From: Sulfuriferula multivorans | Lineage (GTDB): Bacteria > Pseudomonadota > Gammaproteobacteria > Burkholderiales > Thiobacillaceae | Length of the DNA: 5,451 bases | NCBI GenBank assembly: GCA_010365175.1 | Contig: JAAFGW010000212.1 | Coordinates: forward strand, 1-5,451 | Direction of reading: 5' to 3' | The notes under the pieces: model-generated | Told to the model about the DNA's origin: nothing | The model's input: the letters and a program-made list of their open reading frames with translations, nothing else | Databases searched by the model: none | Made by a program: the position numbers and the translations under genes | Shown here: positions 1 to 4,973 of the stretch, piece after piece | Numbering within the stretch: position 1 is the first letter of the stretch | Layout: each line of letters opens with the position of its first letter

Positions 1-777
1 GTCGATGCCCTGGCTCACCGCGAACACCAGATCAGATGGTGTGCCCACGCCCATCAGGTAGCGCGGCTTGTCAGCGGGCAGTTGGGGTGCGGTGTGCTTG
101 AGGATGCGCGCCATGTCCTCTTTGGGTTCGCCGACGGAGAGGCCGCCGATGGCATAGCCATCGAAATTCATGTCATTCAGTTCACGTACCGATTCGTCGC
201 GCAGGGTCTCGAACATGCCGCCTTGCACGATGCCATACAGCGCATTGGGGTTGCCGGCGTGCGCGGCTTTGGAGCGTTCGGCCCAGCGCAGGCTCATGCG
301 CATCGAGTCGGCGGCTTCGCGTTCGGTGGCGGGATAGGGCGTGCATTCGTCGAAAATCATCACGATGTCGGAATTCAGCGTGCGCTGGATCTGCATCGAG
401 ATTTCGGGGGTGAGAAACAGCTTGTCGCCGTTGAGTGGCGACGAAAATTTCACGCCCTCCTCGGTGATCTTGCGCAGTTTGCCCAGGCTGAACACCTGGA
501 AGCCGCCCGAATCGGTGAGGATGGGCTTGTCCCAGCCCATGAAACGATGCAGTCCGCCAAACTTTTCGATCACCTCCAATCCTGGGCGCAGCCACAGGTG
601 GAAGGTGTTGGACAGCACCATCTCGAAGCCGATCTCGGTGAGTTCGGCTGGCGACATGGCTTTGACCGTGCCGTACGTACCCACTGGCATGAAAGCCGGG
701 GTCTGGATGGTGCCGTGGGCCAGGGTGAGCTGGCCGCGTCGTGCGCCGCCATCGGTGGTGAGTAATTCGAATTTCAT
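1..777 (-). CDS. tgt: Queuine/preQ1 tRNA-guanine transglycosylase, N-terminal 259 residues (cut by left edge)
   Basis: Bacterial Tgt exchanges the guanine at wobble position 34 of GUN-anticodon tRNAs (Asp, Asn, His, Tyr) for preQ1 in the cytoplasm, a step of queuosine synthesis. The reverse strand from 777 reads MKFELLTTDGGARRGQLTL and stays open to the edge. Visible family motifs are FMPVGTYGTVK (29-39), SNTFHLWLRPG (56-66), LTDSGGFQVFSLG (87-99) with the catalytic Asp89, IFDECTPYP (141-149) with the base-recognising Asp143, and IVQGG and IGGLSVGEPK (210-219). The last visible residues are GID; in E. coli the nucleophile Asp264 lies three residues beyond the equivalent GID, so it and the C-terminal zinc-binding cysteines are outside the window. 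The start is fixed by agreement with the E. coli N-terminus (MKFEL) and by the ATGA overlap with the queA stop, which implies translational coupling. The gene is an intact reading frame as far as seen. Identity is very secure. Confidence 0.97.
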   Translation of the reverse strand, partial: MKFELLTTDGGARRGQLTLAHGTIQTPAFMPVGTYGTVKAMSPAELTEIGFEMVLSNTFHLWLRPGLEVIEKFGGLHRFMGWDKPILTDSGGFQVFSLGKLRKITEEGVKFSSPLNGDKLFLTPEISMQIQRTLNSDIVMIFDECTPYPATEREAADSMRMSLRWAERSKAAHAGNPNALYGIVQGGMFETLRDESVRELNDMNFDGYAIGGLSVGEPKEDMARILKHTAPQLPADKPRYLMGVGTPSDLVFAVSQGID

Positions 778-1814
778 ATTGAAGGCAGGGTTCCCAGGCT
801 GTTTCTTTCCAGCAGCATCGCATCGCCATAGCTGAAAAAACGATAGCGTTCGGCGATGGCGTGCGCATACGCCGCGCGGATGGCATCCATGCCGGAAAAC
901 GCAGAGACCAGCATTAATAGTGTGGATTTTGGCAAATGAAAGTTGGTGATCAGCGCGTCCACTACATTAAAACTATAGCCGGGAGTGATGAAAATATCGG
1001 TTTCGCTTGCACCTGCGGCAAGCGGGCCTGATTGTGCCGCGGCTTCCAGCGTGCGCAGGCTGGTGGTGCCTACCGCCACTACGCGGCCGCCGCGCGCGCG
1101 GGTTTCATTGATGGCGTCGACGGTGGCCTGTGGAATCGTATACCGCTCACTGTGCATCTTGTGGTCGGCAATGTTGTCCGTTCGAACGGGCTGGAAGGTG
1201 CCGGCGCCCACGTGCAGCGTGACGTGGGCAGTGCGCACACCTTGTTGCTTCAGGGTATCCAGCATGGCGTCATCAAAATGCAGCCCGGCGGTGGGGGCGG
1301 CGACCGAACCGGGTTCGTTCGCGTACACGGTTTGATAACGTGCCTCATCCTCGGCCGTGGGCATGTGTTCGATATAAGGGGGCAGTGGCAATTGGCCCAG
1401 CTGGTCGAGCACATCGAGTACCGGGCGGGGAAAGCGCAACTGGGTCAGGTCGTCCTGACGTGCCACCACATTGACTATCGTGTCATCGGTCAGGCGTATC
1501 TGCGATCCCGGCTTGGGCGCGTGGCTGGCGCGGATGAACGCCAGCGCCCCGCAATCGTGGGTGACCCGTTCAATCAGTAGCTCGAGCTTGCCGCCCGACT
1601 CTTTGTGGGCAAACAGGCGTGCCTTGATGACGCGCGTATCGTTCATCACCAGCAGATCGTTGGGGCGCAACAGGGTCGGCAGGTCGCGAAACCAGCGGTC
1701 GGCGAGGGTGCCTTGGGCGTCTACCTGCAGCAGCCGGCTGCCGCCGCGCACCGTGGGCGGAAGCTGTGCAATCAGCTCTTCAGGCAGGTCAAAATTAAAA
1801 TCAGCAACTTTCAT
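774..1814 (-). CDS. queA: S-adenosylmethionine:tRNA ribosyltransferase-isomerase
   Basis: QueA transfers and isomerises the ribosyl moiety of S-adenosylmethionine onto preQ1 in tRNA to give epoxyqueuosine, the step after Tgt. The 346-residue protein starts MKVADFNFDLPEELIAQ, colinear with the E. coli N-terminus (MRVTDFSFELPESLIA). It carries the family blocks LLVMNDTRVIKARL (54-67), FIRASHAPKPG (93-103), LPLPPYIEH (142-150), RYQTVYA (159-165), GSVAAPTAGLHF (169-180), VTLHVGAGTFQPV (198-210), VGTTSLRTLE (248-257), TNFHLPKSTLLMLVSAF (290-306) and RFFSYGDAMLL (325-335). It is about ten residues shorter than the E. coli protein (356), with at least part of the difference around residue 265. The stop TGA at 776-774 overlaps the tgt ATG, so the pair is a queA-tgt operon as in enterobacteria. 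No Shine-Dalgarno sequence precedes the ATG, and a TATAAT box sits only 8 bases upstream, so the message may be leaderless. Identity is very secure. Confidence 0.98.
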   Translation of the reverse strand: MKVADFNFDLPEELIAQLPPTVRGGSRLLQVDAQGTLADRWFRDLPTLLRPNDLLVMNDTRVIKARLFAHKESGGKLELLIERVTHDCGALAFIRASHAPKPGSQIRLTDDTIVNVVARQDDLTQLRFPRPVLDVLDQLGQLPLPPYIEHMPTAEDEARYQTVYANEPGSVAAPTAGLHFDDAMLDTLKQQGVRTAHVTLHVGAGTFQPVRTDNIADHKMHSERYTIPQATVDAINETRARGGRVVAVGTTSLRTLEAAAQSGPLAAGASETDIFITPGYSFNVVDALITNFHLPKSTLLMLVSAFSGMDAIRAAYAHAIAERYRFFSYGDAMLLERNSLGTLPSI

Positions 1815-1822
1815 GGGGCGCG

Positions 1823-1828
1823 ATTATA
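1823..1828 (-). promoter_or_regulatory. Predicted -10 box of the queA-tgt operon
   Basis: Read on the minus strand this is a perfect TATAAT. It is followed by the 8-base GC-rich stretch CGCGCCCC and then the queA ATG, so RNA polymerase would start at or within about two bases of the start codon. No convincing -35 hexamer stands 16-18 bases upstream (GCGCTT at a 17-base spacer) and there is no extended -10 TG. The box is therefore supported mainly by its perfect sequence and by being the best candidate between queA and the divergent tRNA gene. A weaker alternative is CATTAT around 1868-1863. Confidence 0.5.
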
Positions 1829-1837
1829 GCGTTCGCC

Positions 1838-1867
1838 TTGCAGGGAAGCGCCTGATTCGGTGATAAT
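1838..1867 (+). promoter_or_regulatory. Predicted sigma-70 type promoter of tRNA-Leu
   Basis: TTGCAG (1838-1843) and GATAAT (1862-1867) are separated by 18 bases, matching the -35 at 3 of 6 positions and the -10 at 5 of 6. The discriminator GCGCGCC (1868-1874) is GC-rich, a known hallmark of stringently controlled stable-RNA promoters. A start near 1874-1878 would give a 5' leader of roughly 30-35 bases for RNase P to remove before the mature tRNA at 1909. The elements lie back to back with the queA promoter. Confidence 0.5.
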
Positions 1868-1908
1868 GCGCGCCTCTGTCGCTGGGCGCGTTCGCGTTCG
1901 GCACCCTT

Positions 1909-1995
1909 GCCGGGATGGCGGAATCGGTAGACGCAGCGGATTCAAAATCCGCCGCTGGTAACAGTGTGGGGGTTCGAGTCCCCCTCCCGGCACCA
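1909..1995 (+). tRNA. tRNA-Leu, anticodon CAA (reads UUG)
   Basis: This is an 87-base class II tRNA including an encoded CCA. Acceptor strands GCCGGGA (1909-1915) and TCCCGGC (1985-1991) pair fully, followed by discriminator A1992 and CCA at 1993-1995. The D arm is GCG/CGC with the GGTAGA loop segment. The anticodon stem GCGGA/TCCGC (1936-1940 and 1948-1952) encloses the loop TTCAAAA, which puts anticodon CAA at 1943-1945. The long variable arm is 1953-1967 and pairs CGCTG with CAGTG. The T stem GGGGG/CCCCC (1968-1972 and 1980-1984) encloses TTCGAGT. The A36-A37 context fits i6A/ms2i6A-type modification by MiaA. The sequence closely resembles E. coli leuX. It stands alone on the strand opposite queA. 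Confidence 0.98.
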
Positions 1996-2001
1996 TTTTT
2001 T
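1968..2001 (+). terminator. Possible intrinsic terminator formed by the tRNA 3' half and a T6 tract
   Basis: Six consecutive T residues (1996-2001) follow the CCA end directly. The immediately upstream GC-rich T arm (GGGGG/CCCCC) or acceptor stem could serve as the hairpin, with about 11 bases (the 3' acceptor strand and end) between the T arm and the T tract. No separate hairpin is present downstream. This arrangement would end the transcript almost at the mature 3' end. It is suggestive only. Confidence 0.35.
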
Positions 2002-2041
2002 GCTCTTGTTCCCAGTGTGCAGCCCTTTGTCTGACTGATTG

Positions 2042-2074
2042 ATGCTTGTGGGCACTAATTAGGTGCATGCTTGT
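2042..2074 (+). repeat. 8-base direct repeat ATGCTTGT framing a palindromic core
   Basis: ATGCTTGT occurs at 2042-2049 and again at 2067-2074, leaving exactly 17 bases between the copies. Those 17 bases nearly coincide with the GCAC-N7-GTGC inverted repeat. A third, 7-base copy (TGCTTGT) lies at 2211-2217 over the -12 element of the predicted sigma-54 promoter. The match is exact, but repeats this short can arise by chance. A role as part of an activator site is inference. Confidence 0.5.
2051..2067. promoter_or_regulatory. NtrC-like upstream activator site (inverted repeat)
   Basis: GGCACTAATTAGGTGCA matches the NtrC dyad TGCACC-N5-GGTGCA at 10 of 12 defined positions: the right half is complete and the left half differs at the first and last base. 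The essential GCAC-N7-GTGC spacing is exact. The centre is about 166 bases upstream of the start predicted for the sigma-54 promoter, within the range over which enhancer-binding proteins act through looping. Only one site is visible, while well-studied NtrC promoters often have two. Another activator of the same family could be the true binder. Confidence 0.45.
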
Positions 2075-2113
2075 CTGTCATGGCGTCATGGTCAATCCGT
2101 GCGCCGTTGCCTT

Positions 2114-2126
2114 AATCAAAGCTTCA
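2114..2126 (+). promoter_or_regulatory. IHF-like DNA-bending site
   Basis: AATCAAAGCTTCA matches the IHF consensus WATCAA-N4-TTR at all but one defined position (C for the second T). It lies between the NtrC-like dyad and the -24/-12 promoter, about 105 bases before the predicted start, which is where IHF typically bends DNA to bring activator and sigma-54 polymerase together. The consensus is short and degenerate, so position is the main argument. Confidence 0.4.
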
Positions 2127-2198
2127 CAGCGCTGACATCACCATTCTCGGCGGGATTTCCTATAGTTCGTATTCGACGTTTACAGCGGTAAATGCTGG

Positions 2199-2214
2199 TG
2201 GCACAGGCGTTGCT
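2199..2214 (+). promoter_or_regulatory. Predicted sigma-54 (RpoN) -24/-12 promoter of pgi-glk-glgC
   Basis: TGGCAC (2199-2204), five bases, then TTGCT (2210-2214) reproduces the sigma-54 consensus TGGCAC-N5-TTGCW exactly, with the invariant GG at 2200-2201 and GC at 2212-2213 separated by ten bases. Counting C2213 as -12 gives a start at about 2225-2226 and a 5' leader of about 37 bases ending in the strong pgi ribosome-binding site. Sigma-54 promoters need an ATP-dependent enhancer-binding activator, and candidate upstream elements are present. No good sigma-70 promoter is evident in this spacer; TATAGT at 2161-2166 has only a weak -35 partner. Confidence 0.7.
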
Positions 2215-2252
2215 TGTAGACTGTTAATGACCATTCCGGCGTCGCCAGGACG

Positions 2253-2258
2253 AGGAGG
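2253..2258 (+). promoter_or_regulatory. Strong ribosome-binding site that sets the pgi start
   Basis: AGGAGG is a full Shine-Dalgarno match, 4 bases before the ATG at 2263. The earlier in-frame ATG at 2227 has no comparable site and would lie at the predicted transcription start. The later ATG at 2296 has AAGGA only one base away. The site therefore favours 2263 as the true start. Confidence 0.8.
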
Positions 2259-2262
2259 AAAG

Positions 2263-3945
2263 ATGGCTATAGCTGTACAGACATACTCTAAGGATATGGA
2301 AGATCACGATCCGCTGCATCGGCCGGTGTGCCGACTGTTGCAGGTCCATCAGGAAAACATGGCATCCGTGCACATGCGAGACCTGTTTGTCGCCGAGCCT
2401 GAGCGGTTCGAGCGTTTTTCGTTGCACGTAGGCGAAATTCTGCTGGATTATTCGAAGAACCGCATCACTGACGAAACAATGCGTTTGTTGATGCAACTGG
2501 CTGAGGAGGCCGACGTGCCGGGCTGGCGTGAGCGCATGTTCAGCGGCGACAAGATCAACCATACTGAAAACCGCGCTGTGCTGCATGTGGCCTTGCGTAA
2601 TCGTAGTAATGATCCGGTGAGGGTCGATGGCGAGGATGTGATGCCGAAAGTGAATGCTGTCATTGCGCGCATGGAGGGTTTTGCCGAGCAGGTGCGCAGC
2701 GGGCAATGGCGCGGCTATAGCGGCGAGCGCATCACCGATGTGGTGAATATTGGTATTGGCGGTTCGGACCTGGGGCCACAGATGGTTGTTCAGGCTTTGA
2801 AACCCTATCGCCATCCGCACCTCAAGCTGCATTTCATTTCCAATGTCGACGGTGCGCACGTAAAGGAGACCCTGGAGGCGTTGAATCCCGAGACCACGCT
2901 ATTCATCGTGTCGTCCAAGACCTTTACCACGCAGGAAACCATGACCAATGCGCACTATGCACGGGACTGGTTTCTGGCGCAGTCGCAGGCGGAAACGCAT
3001 GTGGCGAAGCATTTCGTGGCGGTTTCCACTAACCGCGAAGCGGTGACGGCCTTTGGCATTGACCCGGCCAACATATTTGAATTCTGGGATTGGGTGGGGG
3101 GGCGTTATTCACTGTGGTCGGCAATCGGATTGTCAATCGTGCTGTCTGTGGGGCCCGCACGTTTTGCTGAACTGTTGGAGGGTGCCCATGAAATGGATGC
3201 GCATTTCCGCCATGCGCCGTTGGCGCAGAACATGCCGGTGATCCTGGCGATGCTGGGAGTTTGGTATAACAATTTTTTCGGTGCCGAGTCACAGGCCATC
3301 CTGCCGTATGATCATTACTTGCGTAGCCTGCCGGCCTATCTTGAGCAGGCAGACATGGAAAGCAATGGCAAATCGGTGGATCGTGAAGGTCATGTGGTGG
3401 ACTACGCGACAGGCGCTATTGTCTGGGGCGCGTCCGGCATCAATGGTCAGCATGCGTTTTATCAAATGCTGCACCAGGGCACCAAAATTATCCCCGCCGA
3501 CTTTATTGTGTCGATTGAGCCGCCCACCGAACTGGAAGGACACCACGATATTCTGATCGCAAACTTTCTGGCACAAACCGAAGCCTTGATGCGCGGGCGC
3601 ACCCGCGAGGAGACCCAACTTGAATCGGGCGCAGCTCAGGCGGGTCAATTTATTCAGCACAAGGTTTTTGACGGCAATCACCCCAGCAATGCAATCCTGC
3701 TGCAAAAGCTCTCGCCGCATGCGCTGGGGATGCTGGTCGCCCTGTATGAACACAAAATATTTGTGCAGGGTGTGATCTGGAATCTGAATTCATACGACCA
3801 GTGGGGGGTGGAACTGGGCAAGCAGCTGGCCAGCCGGATTTTGCCTGAACTGCATGCAGACGTGCCGGTGGGTAGCCACGATGCGTCGACCAATGCGCTG
3901 ATCAATCATTACCGCCGCATGAGTCATCCGCGCGCTAGCGTGTAG
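2263..3945 (+). CDS. pgi: Glucose-6-phosphate isomerase
   Basis: Pgi interconverts glucose-6-phosphate and fructose-6-phosphate in the cytoplasm, linking glycolysis or gluconeogenesis with glycogen and pentose phosphate pathways. From the ATG at 2263 the protein is 560 residues, colinear with E. coli Pgi (549) through most of its length. Visible motifs are VVNIGIGGSDLGP (160-172), SSKTFTTQETMTNA (217-230), PGI signature 1 DWVGGRYSLWSAIG (276-289), MESNGK with catalytic Glu366, GQHAFYQ with catalytic His397, and PGI signature 2 (503-520, containing YDQWGVELGK) with catalytic Lys520. These match E. coli Glu355, His386 and Lys514. The N-terminus is about ten residues longer than in E. coli; an internal ATG at 2296 would give 549 residues, but its Shine-Dalgarno spacing is poor. 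The stop TAG touches the glk start region, so pgi is the first gene of a pgi-glk-glgC operon behind the predicted sigma-54 promoter. Identity is very secure. Confidence 0.98.
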   Translation: MAIAVQTYSKDMEDHDPLHRPVCRLLQVHQENMASVHMRDLFVAEPERFERFSLHVGEILLDYSKNRITDETMRLLMQLAEEADVPGWRERMFSGDKINHTENRAVLHVALRNRSNDPVRVDGEDVMPKVNAVIARMEGFAEQVRSGQWRGYSGERITDVVNIGIGGSDLGPQMVVQALKPYRHPHLKLHFISNVDGAHVKETLEALNPETTLFIVSSKTFTTQETMTNAHYARDWFLAQSQAETHVAKHFVAVSTNREAVTAFGIDPANIFEFWDWVGGRYSLWSAIGLSIVLSVGPARFAELLEGAHEMDAHFRHAPLAQNMPVILAMLGVWYNNFFGAESQAILPYDHYLRSLPAYLEQADMESNGKSVDREGHVVDYATGAIVWGASGINGQHAFYQMLHQGTKIIPADFIVSIEPPTELEGHHDILIANFLAQTEALMRGRTREETQLESGAAQAGQFIQHKVFDGNHPSNAILLQKLSPHALGMLVALYEHKIFVQGVIWNLNSYDQWGVELGKQLASRILPELHADVPVGSHDASTNALINHYRRMSHPRASV

Positions 3946-3953
3946 TGCGCTGT

Positions 3954-4925
3954 ATGGAGTTGATAGCGGGCGATATAGGCGGGACAAAAAGCTGGCTGGC
4001 CTGGGTGACTTCGACTGCGGAGGGGAAAGAGCAATTGCGCTTTGAAAAAGTATATGCCAGTGCCGACTTTGTGTCGGCCGATGCTTTGTTAAAGCAGTTC
4101 ATCAAAGAGGCCCAGACTGGAGTCGAGCCTGATGCGTTGTGGCTGGCATTGCCTGGCGCCTTGAACGAACAGCGCACGAACCTGACCAACCTGGAGTGGA
4201 CGCTTGACGCTGCCGAACTGCAGCAGGCGACAGGCATATCAACGGTACGCTTCATCAACGACTTTCAGGCTGCAGCAGCCGGCGTGGCGACGCTCACAAC
4301 ACACGATACGATTGTGCTAAATCCACACGCAGCCGAGTCGGGCGGCGTGCGTGCGATTACGGGTGCAGGAACCGGACTGGGGTTGGCATTCATGATGACC
4401 GATGCCACTGGACGTTATCAAAGCTACGCTACTGAGGGTGGGCATATCGACTTTGCGCCGGGCAATGCGCAGCAGATGCGTTTGTTGGAACATCTGGGTG
4501 CAACGTATGGTCATGTGTCGTGGGAACGAGCCGTGTCGGGTTCGGCGATGAATGATTTGTATCGTTTTTCCTGTATTGAGCAGGGTCAGGCATTACCCGA
4601 TGTTGCGGTCGAGGGCGCAGCGTTGGTGGCATTGGCCGAAGCGGGAAACAAGATGGCAGAAGCAACGCTTGATCTGTTCATCGATTTGTACGGTGCGTGG
4701 GTGGGCAATGTGGCGTTGCTGTATCAACCGCGCGGCGGATTGTTTATTGCAGGAGGGGTGGCCGGGCATTTGCAGGCGCGCATGCAATCGCCGCGTTTTA
4801 TGGCCGCCGCAACCGGCAAAGGCAGGATGCGCAGTGTGGTCGAACGCACGCCGATATTTTTGATTACCTGCAACCGTATGGGCGTACAGGGTGTCATTGC
4901 CAGTGCGCGTACAAACCAAACGTAG
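3954..4925 (+). CDS. glk: Glucokinase (hexokinase-family Glk)
   Basis: Glk phosphorylates glucose to glucose-6-phosphate with ATP in the cytoplasm. From ATG 3954 the product is 323 residues, close to E. coli Glk (321). Visible motifs are the phosphate-1 loop GDIGGTK (6-12), FINDF (99-104 region) with the predicted catalytic base Asp103, GAGTGLGLAF (137-146), the sugar-binding EGGHIDFAP with Glu161 and His164, HVSWERAVSG with Glu191, and the second glycine-rich motif GGLFIAGGV (261-269). These fit the bacterial glucokinase family rather than ROK kinases: no ROK cysteine-rich zinc motif is visible. The E. coli GGTN is GGTK here. A GTG at 3945, sharing one base with the pgi stop, would add three residues. 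Neither start has a visible Shine-Dalgarno sequence, so translation is probably coupled to pgi. glgC follows 48 bases downstream. Confidence 0.95.
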   Translation: MELIAGDIGGTKSWLAWVTSTAEGKEQLRFEKVYASADFVSADALLKQFIKEAQTGVEPDALWLALPGALNEQRTNLTNLEWTLDAAELQQATGISTVRFINDFQAAAAGVATLTTHDTIVLNPHAAESGGVRAITGAGTGLGLAFMMTDATGRYQSYATEGGHIDFAPGNAQQMRLLEHLGATYGHVSWERAVSGSAMNDLYRFSCIEQGQALPDVAVEGAALVALAEAGNKMAEATLDLFIDLYGAWVGNVALLYQPRGGLFIAGGVAGHLQARMQSPRFMAAATGKGRMRSVVERTPIFLITCNRMGVQGVIASARTNQT

Positions 4926-4963
4926 TTTTACCGTATTTCATTAATCCAACAACAATAGAAACC

Positions 4964-4968
4964 AGGAG
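4964..4968 (+). promoter_or_regulatory. Ribosome-binding site of glgC
   Basis: AGGAG stands five bases before the ATG at 4974. The 48-base glk-glgC gap is otherwise AT-rich with no terminator-like hairpin, which supports cotranscription of glgC with glk while allowing it to be translated independently. Confidence 0.8.
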
Positions 4969-4973
4969 TAGGC

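Noticed and set aside
82..765. A 227-residue plus-strand open frame
   Set aside because: It is the mirror of tgt, whose own frame is read through the left edge with all expected motifs.
1032..1580. A 182-residue plus-strand open frame
   Set aside because: It is the mirror of queA, which is complete and matches its family over its full length.
1909..1995. The tRNA-Leu as an integration site for a genomic island
   Set aside because: leuX-like genes are common island targets, but the flank is directly followed by a housekeeping operon with no integrase and no repeat of the tRNA 3' end in view.
774..1995. A functional link between the queuosine genes and the neighbouring tRNA-Leu
   Set aside because: Queuosine is placed in GUN-anticodon tRNAs; anticodon CAA is not a substrate, so the adjacency is positional only.
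1811..2068. An 85-residue minus-strand open frame containing GGGLEPPHCYQRRILNP
   Set aside because: It is the antisense translation of the tRNA-Leu gene, a well-known spurious product in annotations; there is no independent coding evidence, and it overlaps the queA promoter.
2138..2166. A sigma-70 promoter for pgi using TATAGT (2161-2166)
   Set aside because: The -10 matches 5 of 6, but the -35 at 17 bases (TCACCA) matches only 3 of 6. The CTGACA at 2132 is 23 bases away, too far. It may be a weak secondary promoter but is not supported enough to list.
2227..2262. A pgi start at the first in-frame ATG (MTIPASPGRGGK)
   Set aside because: It has no ribosome-binding site, lies at the predicted sigma-54 transcription start, and would place the strong AGGAGG inside the coding region.
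2224..2859. A 211-residue minus-strand open frame antisense to the start of pgi
   Set aside because: It lies wholly over a confident gene, resembles no family I recognise, and reflects codon bias on the opposite strand. Other opposite-strand or shifted frames in pgi and glk were rejected for the same reason.
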